The position numbers and the translations under genes are program-made. From the NCBI GenBank assembly GCA_949152475.1, contig OX424563.1:23595001-23659000 (forward strand): DNA of 64,000 nt, written 5' to 3'. This DNA is from Terebella lapidaria. Taxonomy: Eukaryota; Annelida; Polychaeta; Terebellida; Terebellidae. The notes beneath the pieces were generated by a model. That model did not search any database. It was given only the letters and a program-made list of their open reading frames with translations, and was not told where the DNA came from. Numbering within the stretch: position 1 is the stretch's first letter; every line of letters starts with the position of its first letter. Below are positions 47,574 to 59,845 of the stretch, piece after piece.

Positions 47574-48219
47574 TACCGTATTACCCCGCATATAGGCACA
47601 TGCGCCTATAAGTGAAGGTGCGCCGAGCTTCATTTATAGGCGCATGTGCCTATAAATGAAGTTGGTAAAGTTTTGCACAAGTGGGTGCGCTTATAAGTGA
47701 AGCTTGATTCATACTGTTGATCAGTATACGCTCAACCGAAAAATTATGCAAAACCCAGACGATTGTTCGAATTTGATGAGTTTTCCGTTAGGCGAGTTCA
47801 CGTGCATCTTAGACACCCCAAACTCCGTACCCTGCTGACGGTAAAATACGTAGGTTCACTCTGTCGGGTTGTATGATCGGATACTTAGCTAGTTATTTTC
47901 CCCTCGTCATTCACTGTTTATCTTGAGATTACTGATAGACTTAAGTTTAGAACGGATTGTGTGTTTATGTTTGTATGTGACATTTATAATATTTATTTCA
48001 ACTACGCGTTAAAACAAGGAGATGTGATTAGGGCTACCTAGCCTACGGTCTCACCCTATATTAATGTATATAAAGCACGGTTCACTTATAGGCTCATGCG
48101 CCTAGTTTTAGTTATAGGCGCATGCGCCTATAAATGAAACCAGTTAATATTCTCACGACTTCTCAAAAGGCGTTGTTTCACTTATAAGCGCATGCGCCTA
48201 TATGCGGGGTAATACGGTA
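47574..48219. mobile_element. MITE with GGCGCATGCGCC palindromes
   Basis: Terminal inverted repeats of about 40 bp: TACCGTATTACCCCGCATAT on the left and its mirror on the right. The flanks are TA-rich, so the duplication is TA or TATA, as in the Tc1/mariner/pogo group. Both halves repeat the word CTTATAGGCGCATGCGCCTATAA or near forms. The roughly 290-bp middle is non-coding. Confidence 0.7.
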
Positions 48220-49120
48220 TATACTCATGAAGGACACAAGACGGATCATAATCAATTGGCATGTTCGTGAACTGTGATCAAGACATGGAAACTTGTTCTC
48301 ATCTGAGCCCAAAAACGCTGAATTTTCTAGCTTTGTTTTCGTCCATAGTTCAGCGACAATAGGCGGTATCCTAGTATATCTTGACGCACTTCAAAATTGA
48401 AAAAGTTTGCAATCTACCCCAATCTTAATTTCTGCCCCCTCCTGAAATTCCTGGTTCAGAATACGAATTTTTTTCTGGATCTTTGAGAGTCACACGATCC
48501 CTTCGAGATCAATATGTGCGGCTAGAATACATCCAAATGTATCTTCTGTTTAAAAATTATTTCATGCCTCATGACTGGCAAAGTGCCCAGTAAAAATAGG
48601 TGCAATTGAATGAACTTCTAATCAAAACTCCAAAGAACATGTAACATTTGTTACTTCGATGCAGCATGATAAACTTTCATAACGATACTATAAGTTTTCA
48701 AAGATTTTTGTGACACTCTCCAAACTGAGGTCCGGGTGTGTTGCATTGAAAACAAGGTAGGCGTATCGGACGTGAAAATATAAAAAATATTTTTTAAAAA
48801 CTTTTTGGCAATTTACAATGAATAACTGCAATCACTGCAATGAACATTTGTTTCCGGGAATTTATGTTAAATAACATTACAATGTAGAATTATTTGTTGC
48901 ATGTGTTTCAGAATATCTATTGTATTTATTAAACAAAGTACTAAAATCTCAGATAAAGTTTAGCAATCATAGTTTCCAAAACTAATTGTCAAATTGTCCG
49001 GTAGATATTCATTGATTGCATATTAGATGGGAATATTTAACAAAATCATTATCGATAAAAATCAGTATTACCGGTAGCATTTTTAATCATTTTAATTGAC
49101 CATGCTCTAAAACCGTTTCG
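48220..49120. other. Gene-free stretch
   Basis: No open frame, tRNA fold or repeat I can identify. Confidence 0.4.
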
Positions 49121-50240
49121 CTTGATAAATACTTTGACAAATAGAGTACTGGGAAATAATCGAACAAATACCAACATCACTCATTACAACGCATTTTATT
49201 CGCATAATTTTACATCTTTATTGCTCTTAAATTTGCACGTTGGGGTTTATTTTGCGGAAGTCTCTAGCTCGCTTCGTCCAAATTTCAACATGTGCCCCGG
49301 ACATTATGCTCGTTGTCCAACGCTTAGACCACACCTGGGCTTTATAGTAGGTTTTACATGAGAAAAAAAACATGCCAATTTTCGCCACTTTCTTACAACT
49401 GCAATGGACTGACAATAATTTGTCTTTTGTGCAGCGTTTCTTCATAATGAGTTGACGGTTCGCCTTAGGTGCGATGCGCATCCATTTTATCACCGCTCCG
49501 TTTTATAGTCAAACGCTCTATGCGGAGCAAACCGCGGTGTCATCTGTGAAATTTAGAAGGGCAAGAGGGGGCGCCATATCTACCTTCTCACAACTTTTAT
49601 TGTGACTTGTGCGGAAAAAATACAGGTGTTCGCAATTACGATGACGACTTAGAAATGGCTTCGAATTGCTTGTTAATGAATTGCTGACGGAAAGATGGGG
49701 TATCAACTGCACACCTTTATGAAGGTGCTAACAATGGAATGCATCGTTTAAGAAGTGACTGTAACCCAATATATTGAACAAAAAGGTCGACATTTTGATA
49801 CATGCTGTCTTTTGACATATGTATATTTTGACTGACAAAACCCATGGGATATAAACTCATAAAATAAACTGGCAATTCATTGTACGCACACCTTATGCAA
49901 GTGTTTATTAAATGCAATATGGAACACTCTTAATGGACGGCAAATTTTATCGCATATATCTTAAATTCCCCATAAATAGTAGATGCATTTGTAATAACAT
50001 TGGCCAATTTTACGTTTGAGCACATTTTGTGGTGCACTCTTATTCATGAAAAATAGATATATATTAAGAACATATATCATCGATCAAATAAGACAATTTA
50101 ATGAAGCTGTTCAAGGAAACAACATAGTTATTTCGTTGAGAAAGAATTTGGTGTCACGGCTACTGTTATTCACTGATGTACATATACGAGTCTGCGGACG
50201 TCTTTGTGATGAAATGTTACAGGTGCTATTTCGTTAGATC
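49120..50240. other. Short open segments on both strands, unrecognised
   Basis: Minus-strand frames at 49227-49493 (basic, with FFFSCKTYYKAQVWSKRW) and 49717-49917, and a plus-strand frame at 50016-50237 (with QIRQFNEAVQGNN), have protein-like composition but no domain I know. They may belong with the worn block at 44-45 kb or be chance. Confidence 0.2.
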
Positions 50241-50698
50241 AAGAAGGCAATAAACACTTGATATCACCCGGGGCAATATATATATATGTATAAACGTATA
50301 ACATCATATAACCACAGGTTGATTAATGAAGGCGCATAATTAAAAAGCCTGTCAAGGAGGTCTTTTGAAAAGACGTTCGCTTTTCAACTAGCTTACTTGA
50401 TAAATATGTTTTTCGCCATTATTACCCATCGTCACGGTTATATGCATTTTCTATGCTCAATATTACATACGTTGACATCAGATGTTAACATAGATTGATC
50501 GATGATAGTTTTTTCTGGCAATATTATTTTATATGAATGTTTTACGTGTTTAAAGTTTTTTTTGTGAACCCTATGTTTGCTGTTTTCAATTCAGCACACT
50601 TTATATTTAAAATTACGAATTTTATGGTAATTTCTATATTTGATATCATTTCCAAATTCTAAGTGTTTTAGTGATAGGTCTATCTGAAATATAACCTG

Positions 50699-51163
50699 AT
50701 GAGATGGACATTGAATTGCCAATTTCTCGTGCATATTAAATATAAATTTATTCATCACTTTATGGAAATATGTCACGGGTACATATTATATAGGAGTTGT
50801 GCAAAACCTAGGACATCGCTGCATATCTCGGTGGGTTTTTTTCCAGCACACGAATGGCAGTATGCTTTAACCCGAACTCTGTTGATTTTACCCGGCCTCG
50901 CTATCGGGAATGAACACGACCACAGTATAATGGTAATTTTATGGTTGCATTATGATATTTCCGCGAGCAGTATCATAACCGCCACGTTCGACTTTGTCCG
51001 TCCCAAACGATGTACACAATTTGCCTTGCGACTTCGTGCACGATCTGACCTATATGAGAACACTATTTTAACGACCAATGGCCAACGACGTCTACTACTT
51101 AATTCGTATTCTGGGACTAAATCTGGTCTTAAATCAAATCAAAGCAAAGCAAAGAAACGATAG
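50699..51163 (+). CDS. Unrecognised open frame, 154 codons
   Basis: The longest open frame between the array and the clarin gene. The second half looks most like protein: PGLAIGNEHDHSIMVILWLH, then RPKRCTQFALRLRAR, then a basic Lys/Ser/Gln-rich tail ending SKAKKR that could be a nuclear localisation signal. No signal peptide, no clear membrane span and no known motif. Neither splice sites nor a poly(A) signal are evident. It may be worn coding sequence, related in origin to 44050-45206, or a chance frame. Confidence 0.3.
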   Translation: MRWTLNCQFLVHIKYKFIHHFMEICHGYILYRSCAKPRTSLHISVGFFPAHEWQYALTRTLLILPGLAIGNEHDHSIMVILWLHYDISASSIITATFDFVRPKRCTQFALRLRARSDLYENTILTTNGQRRLLLNSYSGTKSGLKSNQSKAKKR

Positions 51164-51169
51164 GATATC

Positions 51170-53610
51170 CACCACCAAGCTAAATGTAAGAAGCTCGTAC
51201 AAATAAGGCTCTAATTGTAACAGTTTTAAAAGCTAAACCACATATGAAAAATTATATTTCTCGTTCTACATAACATGTTCCTAGATTTTCCCGCAGTATT
51301 TCCTGCAGAAACTGTTTGAGGATTGTTTATATCCGATTTCGAATGATGCAATTTTCTGGCTATGTGCATCTATGGTACAAACTTTGTAATACTAGTTGCG
51401 CCGAAATTGATTGGTGGTTGACCTCAGTTAAAATGTAGAATTTTTATGTTCTTTCACGAAATTTTCACGCACTTTTTTTTTATACGTGGCTGTAAATATG
51501 ATATTTTTATAGTTAACTCATTCCATATATACATGTATCCACTACACTGTACAGGACACGATTCGACGAATTTGTGATGAATATATGTGTGAAGGTGCAA
51601 TCAAAAATATTTGTGGAGGTGCAATCGAAATCACAACAAATTTTCAGTACAAAATTTATTCATTGACTAAACAAAAACAAGCTCTTTGACATTCAAAAAT
51701 GCTTCATTGAACACAATACAAGTACGTCAAACATAAAATGTCATTATAATTTATGTAATTTTCGTTTCGATGGGAAATAAATAGGAAAGACCGACCAGGA
51801 AAGTCGTAAGATAATAACCCAAAAGTGTTGAATTGACAGTGTGAATTACATAAGATTGAATATCAAGACAGCGTCATGATATGTTATACATGTAGTAAGT
51901 GACAGAGGTGATTTTCTTTTTATTTATTTACAATAATTGGTTAAAATACATTATCTAACAAAGTGAACGCTATAAAATATGTGATAATAAGTGACTATGA
52001 TAAATGTTTTCTAAAGGTGCAAAAACGATGAATATTGTTTCAATTTATATCATATAAATAATTGATCCCACACGACCACAAAAAAATTATAATACATATA
52101 CTCGTCAGATCCATAAAAAGAGCACAAATATATATGTATTCAGCACCCAGAAATAACAATATAAATTCATATCAGCTACATAATATGCAACACTTGGCAT
52201 TCTCAGTGATTGAATTTCTTGACAGGTATACTTTTCTCTCTTACTGGGAAACAGTACAATATTCCAGTATCCTTATGCTATGAGCTAAAAATGACTGGCC
52301 ACAAAGGAAACAAAACAAATCAGGAAGCGCTTTGTTCCAAAACGACTATGAATATTACACTGTGAAAAAAACCCACACACAATCATGAACAAACATTAAG
52401 TATAGGTGTGAATTTGAAAGTACAATAAGTTACAAGTCATATTGAAGTACATGTCATATTCATTTTAATCAACAAAGAACATAGTCTTCATGAACAATCA
52501 TTGTGAAGCTTCGACGCGGGCGGTGAACATGTATTAATTAAATACGATATCTGAACACAACTAGACATACTTTTCACATAGATTTATGAATTGAATCATT
52601 TACATGTTACATTTTTAAACATTGTACAGCATTTTTCTTTAAATTCAGTTGGCATCACGAAAACATCGAAACCCCATGCTAAACACGTCGCAATCATAAC
52701 GCCACATTTCGTTAGCCCAACACACCATAGCGCGACCACACATATTGAAACAAGAAACTGCAGCTAACTGCGGGAGACGACATTAGAGCTCGAGCACATC
52801 ATCAGCACCACGAGACCTGAAAATATCTTACACCTCCCCCCCCCCCCCCCCCTTTAAAAAAAAAGGAAATTGAAACATATCATGTCCCACATGATTCCAA
52901 TTCATTCCCGTATATTATGATGAAACACATAGGCCTACTCCAATCATATTCATAATGAGTAAACATTTATTTTGAACTCAATGAAACAGATACGCCTGAT
53001 AAAATGATATTGAACCTCAATAAAATATCCTTAAAATATTGGAAACTATGAGGAATATCTGCATCTGATATCATGATATAGATAACACATGCATACTGAG
53101 CAAATAAAAGACCAGTTTAAAATAAAAAGGTTTCGCAACCGAGCATGGAACACCTTGTCATGTGATAAAATATGTCCAATTACGGTGAATGTAGTCGTGG
53201 TACCGTAGACGAAACGTTGTGTTTACTTCATTACGCCAAAGAAGGCCGCACGCAAGGTTACATGTACATGCATGCACAAAATGCTGCACAGAAAATTGTA
53301 CGTTCCAAAGTACGCGTCATTGCGGTAAAATTTGCTTTGCTTTCTGGGAACGTGAATTTCCATCGGCTCCGCCATTTTGACGTTTTCCAGACGAGCTGAC
53401 CATTTTGCGTAATTTTCTCAAACCTAACACATCGATTTATGCATTATATATCTGTGGAATATTCAAAGCTTGCCATCAAATCGAGAGATTTTATGTCAAG
53501 GACGAAGAAAAAACTCATTTGAAGTAGGTGTACAAAGGTTTACATGCGAAAACGGGCGTCGATAGGTTGGCATGAAACCTCCATGAAAAAGTCAGCACAT
53601 AGACATGTAG
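51170..53610. other. Gene-free AT-rich stretch
   Basis: No exon found. It contains a long C run near 52835-52852. TTTATT near 52968, read on the minus strand as AATAAA, is a possible distant poly(A) signal for the clarin-like gene. Confidence 0.4.
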
Positions 53611-53613
53611 AGA

Positions 53614-53634
53614 GTTGGGGGCTTCGCCCCCAAC
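53614..53634 (-). promoter_or_regulatory. GC hairpin just after the clarin stop codon
   Basis: Perfect 9-bp stem GTTGGGGGC / GCCCCCAAC with a 3-base loop (GAA on the minus strand), 46 nt past the stop codon, so within the likely 3' UTR. The role is unknown; it may be part of an old repeat. Confidence 0.3.
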
Positions 53635-53679
53635 GCTCTAATGTCAAAAAACATCATAACGCCACCGTGTCGCGCACGC

Positions 53680-56600
53680 CTAGTACATCATAACGCCATC
53701 CATTGCCTTGGAACCGAGGTTGTGGCCGTAGCGGATGGGTTTCAAGCGGACCCCGGAGAGGGCGACGACAAGGACATTCGCGGCGTGCAGTAGGACGGCC
53801 ACTAGGAGAAGGTAGAAAGAGTAGTAGACTCCCGTGGTCCCACTGGATGACCAGCGCTCCCTGACGTCACGAGGCGAGAGGATATTTTCCCGCAGGTGTA
53901 GGAAGTAGAGCAGCAGATACAGGACCATACATACCAGAATAAAGATGACTGGGAGAGAAAAGTGAGAAAAAAACATTGTTATTTTCAAAAAGAAAAAATT
54001 AGCCCAAGGGTTAAGATAGGTTACCGGACAATTTAGGTTTTAAGCATTGTGAGGACTTATGACGCCTTATGACCTTGAGATTTACCAACCAAAGTCATCT
54101 TTGTTCATTTCAATGTCACCATTAGGCATGCTCCATAAAAAAAATTTATATGTTCTAGCAACAAGTATTTTGTCTGTAGAGGTCAATTTACACATTTCAT
54201 GTCGGGCGAGACTTTGAGATTCGTCTGAGGTCAAGGTGGTCCAAAAGATATGCCATATGACTTCTCATAAGCTTATAATACAATCCCAACATCCAGGTCC
54301 AAGCGCTTAAGCCTCAGAGGCCAATTTACACACTCCACGTCAGACATTCAGCACTCAAGGTCATCAGAGGTCCACCTCAAGGTCATCATTAGTTGTATAT
54401 ACGACTTCCTATATGCTCATATTGCGAACAGAAGCTCTGTCTACAAGCATTTCGTCTGTACAAGCAAATTTGGGTATTTTTGACCCAAAAATGGCTATTT
54501 TGACCTCGAAGGTCAAATTCAAGGTCACCACACAAATTGCCATATATGACGCCCTATTTGAAAGTGCCAATATTTAAGCTCTATTTTCAGGCGTTCTATG
54601 AGTACAGTTGTGGCAGCTCCCATTATGAAGGGGAAAGTGGCGAAACTTTTCAAAAGGTGAAAAAAAAATGGACCAGAAATGGATAGTAATGCGATTTTTG
54701 GGAAAAAAAGTTTTTACCGACCCGTCAAAAAGTCAAGATGGATACTCTCAGACCGGCGAGAGTACCAAAAATTATACACATCATAAAGTACATAATATAA
54801 GGGGAATCTTTCGAAACGAAAATCTCAAAACTGATCAGACTGTGTTTGCGGAAATGGCCGCCAATGCCAAAATTGGTCATTTTTCGTCAAAAATGGCCAC
54901 CATTTTGGAAAAAAATGCGAAAAAAAACTTAGGTGTAGCTTACTGGCAATCATGAGAATTGCAAAGAGTATTAATTTTTTAATATTCACAGACTGTCCAT
55001 TCGAAGGCAAAATTTCTACACATCACGAAGGTACATAGGGAGAGTCTTATGCATTTCGAGGAAAATTATCTGAATAGATTTTGAGAAAAGGGCCAGCAAA
55101 GACCAAACTCATCGTTTTTTTGACGTTTTGACCTTCCCAGGTCATTGAAGGTCAAACTCAAGGTCACCACTCAAACCACAATATATGATTTCCCATTTTA
55201 ATCACGCGAACCGGCGATTCAAGGGCAACGAAACTTATACACGTCATAGAGGTACATGAGAGGAATGTTTTGAAACAAAAATCTCAAAACTGATCAGAAA
55301 TTTTTTGAGAAAATGGCCACCAAAGTCCAAAATTGACAATTTTTCGTCGGAAATGGCCGCCAAATCGGCAAAAACGATTCAATCAAAAACATTTATAAAA
55401 ACGTCTTTAGATACTGGCCCAAGGTATGTTCTGACGAATTTATGGGGAAATTCGTCATGTCAAAAAAAAAGTTACAGACCCGGACGGACGACGGACGACG
55501 ATGGAAGCCCCAAAGGGCCGGTAAGCTAAAAAAAAAAAATACCACCCCCCTTCCCCCCCCCCCCCCCCCGTTGAAATACTTTTAAGCATTTTCGTGCAAA
55601 ATTTCAGAAAAATCCTCATGTAAACTTTAAAAATAAAAATGTGGACGGACGGACGACGGACGCCACGCCACGACAATAGGTTATCGGACCATGGGTCTGG
55701 TAACCTAAAAAAGACATTGACTCGATTTGACTGAATCTCACATTGAATTATGACCCCATAAGTAGCAATTATCCGTTTGCATCTTGCCAACGCAAGCTAT
55801 TGACCGATGTATTATTGGGAAGCAACATCATTATTACTAAAAATGTGGATGTCAAAGTTCCTGAACAAATTGTCCAGTCCGAGCACATTATGACATGTCA
55901 TAACCGTGCGATATTGTTATCAATAGTTAAAAGTAATTAACATGATTAATTAAACGCGTTACAAGTTTTATATGCCGTAATTTTGCGCAAACTCTACACT
56001 TACTTGCTATTGCATTCCAGATGTATAGACCCATGGGCCCAGTGATGGTTTCTATAGGTTTCGTGCTGGCGTTCAGAGCAGAAAACCCCATAGATACTAG
56101 ACCCATGGCTATAGCAAGGGCCAGAAACACCACCGTGGATACCCACATACCAAAGTCCATCAGCCCATACTCCGTTATGGCATCCGGGACTGAAATGTAT
56201 GAAGGGTTATAAAAATAATACTTTATCTTACAAAACCGTAATACATCTGACAACAATAATACTGAATATTATACATGTAATACTCCGTAAGAAAGCCACA
56301 TGTATATTTATAACTTTGAATGCAAATGGAATTCATGCGCAAATATTGTTTTATAATACCATACAAAATATTGGGCAGATTTTTCTCTTCGTGAATTAGA
56401 AAAAAATGTACTATTTTATTGAATTTATTGATTTATTGGGAGGAAGTAAAACAACATATTAATAAACACATTCCATCACCACACACATTTGCACATAAAG
56501 GATACCTGTACACATAACACTCATGTATATCATGGCTACATATCGGATTCCCCAACCAGATCAATAATAACACAAAATCAATGCTATCCAATGGCACTCT

Positions 56601-58683
56601 ATTGGCGTTCAATAATAATAGTATATTTTCGGTATATTATTTCACTCCGATAGCCAACCGTGTTTATTTGTTGATGTTTAGTTCAGTATGTTATGCATTT
56701 GTTAGTTCATTAGTTCTTGTTAACAATCACCAAACAAAAACAGTAAACACCATATTCAAAATGTTACAGACATGTTATTTTACTTTCATAATAGAACATA
56801 CGTTTTTATTGTAACCTGAGGTCACACAACAGCAATTCCCACCACTGATCAAACGAAAGTTATAAATCAGAAATTAAAAGCCGACGTACAACTGACGCTC
56901 TTTCTACTGCCAGAAAACTAAGCTACACAACTCATACTTTGAGCCGGGGGCGATATATACCAGTTGTTTCTTGTGACGATTCGCCGGCAGCCTTTCGAGA
57001 TTCAACATAGGCACATTTGTTTCGACGCGGGTCACATTTCACTGGATAAATAATATGAATGTTGAGATGGGAAGAAATGAAACGAAATGGAAGTTACACG
57101 ACAGGAATTGTATTTTTATTCGTTTCCTCTAAAATTAGTAGCTTGAGGGAAAACTTCCCGAGGTCTAGTTTCATGTGCACTCCTATTTATATCTTCAATG
57201 TATATATGGGTTGTGCATTTATTAAATGTCATCATACATGAACACTTCTATTCAAAATAAAATATATCACGTTATTCAGACTGATGGTTTTATCTGTATG
57301 TTGGGCAAGTGACATTGAGAAACACACTACCTCATAACGTATTACAAAATGTGTATGATATGGTGCATCGTGTTTTATGGTGATACCAGACTGACTCCTC
57401 CATTTCCCCCAAGGGCAAAATCACAACATAACCAAGGTGATGAGTAACCAATAATCAATAATCAATATCGCTGCTGATTTCAGACCCATAAACCTGTGAT
57501 AAATCAGGCTTTTGGAATATAATTGCAGATCTGGTACATTGTAAACATAACTGTTCAGACCCAATGTTTCGGAATGTGTACGTGTAATTTTGTAAGAATA
57601 CTTTCACGGGGTTTTAACAACCACCGTTCATTCCCTGTATAGCATATCATCAGGCGTTAATGCTTTCCTGCTACATTGCTTTTGACCATACACTGGATAA
57701 GGTCAGCATATCGGATATCTGGGAACCAAATCATGTTATATCGGTATTGATCTTAACCAGAAAATGGTCCCAAATGAATTGGTAAGCGTGGAGATATTTT
57801 ACCACAGGTACAATTCCCGGTGGCCAAGGCATTTCATGGAATCAGGCGTCCGTGACCAATTTATTCATTGAAACGGCATCGAATTTCAATCATTATCACA
57901 GGACCTATCGCGCTTCCATTCGAAGCTATTCCGAGAAATCCCCTTATATGCAAGTTGAATTCGTTGCTTTAGGTTGTATTAACCTCCATTAATTTTGTGC
58001 CAGACGGCGCATTCCTGATTAGTTTATATTTTCGCATACTTGTATTGACCAAATGAAGCCATATTTAGCAAAGTTGATATTCAAATATTTATCAAACGTG
58101 AATACCGGTACGTTGTCAATCTTCAAACTAATGCATGCCATCGGTGCGTTCAAATTCATTTAATGGTATATTATATTTCTCTCGGTTTTCACATACTTTA
58201 GGCCTACTGGCTACCATGCGTTGCCGTGCTGTTGATAAAGTACACCACGTGCGTGATAATATTATTACGTGTACGTGCGAGTATGGGAATGGCATCATCA
58301 TGCACATTCTGAAATTAATCAATGATGGGAAATAATACACAGTGGAAACACGTGGGACACATGAATAATCATAGATCTATTGCCCCATACCCGCATGAAA
58401 AGCGAGATATATATTTACCGGATATTTCAATGCCTCGCAAGCCCAAACCGTAATCCAGATATTTGTTGCCATGGAATAATCCGAAATGAATATATCCCTT
58501 GAATTTTGTTCCTGGATCACCCCCAGTGACATTGTTGGCGCTATGCTCTGTTTTGTTGTCAACCTTGCGTGTTGGAAATGACTCTATCCAATATTCTGTG
58601 CCCATTGAAGCAGAGAGGAAAATGACAGCAGCCAAGCTCAGTATGAATGTCAGGATGAAAATCCAACGAGCTTTTCTTTCCAT
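53680..58683 (-). CDS. CLRN: Clarin family membrane protein (three exons)
   Basis: Exons on the minus strand: 58683-58419 (265 nt), 56189-56004 (186 nt) and 53948-53680 (269 nt), giving 239 codons before the stop against about 232 in human clarin-1. Donors GTAAAT and GTAAGT, acceptors TTTCAG and TCCCAG, and both junctions keep frame (phase 1). Residues 7-26 form the first membrane span. NKT and NVT (43, 51) are N-glycosylation sites in the outer loop. HFGLFHG and GLGLRG (67-84) match the clarin YGLFHG...GLGAR signature. KPIETITGPMGLY (132-144) matches human KPFETLHGPLGLY. Spans lie near 102-124, 145-167 and 191-213, and the tail ends MMY like the human LMY. Clarins are four-span proteins of the claudin/tetraspan fold, needed for hair-cell and synaptic membrane organisation in vertebrates (CLRN1, Usher syndrome 3A). 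An in-frame ATG 16 codons upstream (58731) would only extend the N-terminus; MERKAR is preferred because it abuts the first span. Confidence 0.92.
54017..55707. repeat. 1.7-kb dispersed repeat in clarin intron 2
   Basis: Ends TAGGTTACCGGAC and GTCTGGTAACCTA form an inverted repeat. Just inside the right end is a subterminal hairpin GGTTATCGGACC / GGTCTGGTAACC. The body has many TCAAGGTCA, TGACCTTGA and AAATGGCCGCCAA words in repeated blocks of about 300-500 bp. The other copy in the window is the fragment at 240-1130. No target duplication was settled. A non-autonomous DNA element is likely. Confidence 0.6.
56190..58418 (-). other. Intron 1 of the clarin-like gene
   Basis: 2.2 kb between donor GTAAAT and acceptor TTTCAG. 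Nothing further is recognised inside; the short open frames have no motif. Confidence 0.7.
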
Positions 58684-58849
58684 TTTGTGGTTTTTCAAAA
58701 TTTCACATATTCCAATAGATACAGTCACCAAGAAGGCACAGTTGCTATGTTAAATTTCACATTGTAATAGTTGTTTTAGTCCAGAATATCATGGATTATA
58801 ACGTTTAATCCTGTGGAGCTCGCCCCCGTCTTGTTGATATTGCACGTTC

Positions 58850-59160
58850 CAGCCCATCTCAAATATTGATTATCAATACCTGTGCGCGCAGGTGCCCGGT
58901 GTTGAAGCCGCGTGACGTCGCTTTCTGGGAACCAATCAGAGTCTTTATGATAGACATCACATGGACAGTTTTGTTTACAAAGATTTGAAGCACGATATAC
59001 TCTTTGTGTTTGATTTGTCAATTACAGCAGATGATTGAAGGGATCACGTAATCTGAATGTTCTGAATTGCCTAATAATTGACCGCGTTTAAGAGAAATTA
59101 AGATCGTAAAACGTAGTGGAATTCACGCCTCGCTCGCCGGCCGTTTCGCTGATAAACAAT
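58850..59160. promoter_or_regulatory. Divergent promoter region, clarin-like / BRD8
   Basis: The two start codons are 740 bp apart (58683 minus, 59424 plus). Between them are a CRE-like GTGACGTCG (58912-58920), a CCAAT box in ACCAATCAGA (58931-58940), GC-richer sequence near 59120-59150, and ACAATGGCGGC (59156 on), a YY1-type word often found just after animal start sites. Start sites are inferred. Confidence 0.55.
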
Positions 59161-59254
59161 GGCGGCAAGCCAAAACTGACTGAAAGTGCGCTTCGATAAT
59201 TGGCCCTTTTCGGACTAGGATACTGGAGTTAGGACCTCAAGTTTGTTACACCAG
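59130..59254 (+). other. BRD8: BRD8 5' untranslated exon 1 (start approximate)
   Basis: Ends at CACCAG|GTGAGT (donor 59255). The start is a guess from the GC-rich stretch and the YY1-like word. It contains a six-codon upstream open frame (59159-59179, peptide MAASQN) that could tune translation. Confidence 0.55.
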
Positions 59255-59421
59255 GTGAGTAGTGTGTAAGGATTATAATTCTATAGTATTAATGCGGAGA
59301 TAGTTGATATGCTTCCGAGAAACAACGATCGAATTTGAACCGGAATGCATGAATAGGCGATAATAGGATATTTTGTATGTGGCTCACTGTGCACCGCTTA
59401 GAATCGTTACGCATTTTGCAG

Positions 59422-59515
59422 AAATGTTACCGAAGCCACAAGTGATGGACATCTGGTCAGCCAGGGAGAAAGCTGCACTCAGCTGCTCAGTGAAGCGTAG
59501 TGGAGACAACAATTG
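59422..59515 (+). CDS. BRD8: BRD8 (bromodomain protein 8), first coding exon
   Basis: Acceptor TTTTGCAG at 59421 and donor GTGAGT at 59516; the ATG at 59424 lies two bases into the exon. The peptide MLPKPQVMDIWSAREKAALS, then CSVKRSGDNN and a W split by the intron (phase 2), matches human BRD8 near its N-terminus, WSIREKLCLASSVMRSGDQNW. BRD8 is a subunit of the NuA4/TIP60-p400 chromatin complex, which acetylates histones and exchanges H2A.Z. The N-terminus is shorter than in human. The next expected exon (human ...PPDWFSQKHCASQY) is not in this window, so the following intron is at least 4.5 kb or the exon escaped me. Confidence 0.87.
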
Positions 59516-59845
59516 GTGAGTTAATGTGTAGGCTGCAGCACATTATAATACAGTTGACAATTTCTGATGACCAGTTCTCCAGGGTGTGCCAAAGTGGGAA
59601 AAAAAATTACTGGACCATTGGGCCAGTAAACATTTCAATATTACCAGCCCAGAGCAACTTTTACTGGCCCAACAATCATAAGTCACACCTACCAAAATAG
59701 TAGATTTGAGAGTTATGCATGGTGACTTGTAGATACGTTGTAGTATATTAAGCAAATAAATTGACATTCTCAGCTTGACTTGTTCTTATCATTTCGATCA
59801 GCTGTCACATTGGCCCCACCTCAGACTGAGATGTATCACTCTCAT

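Noticed and set aside
50591-50776. Minus-strand frame overlapping the 154-codon orphan frame
   Set aside because: Short, AT-driven composition (many K, N, I, Y) and no motif.
53172-53399. 75-codon plus-strand frame near the clarin 3' end
   Set aside because: No motif and no splice or poly(A) context; it falls in sequence likely transcribed antisense to it.
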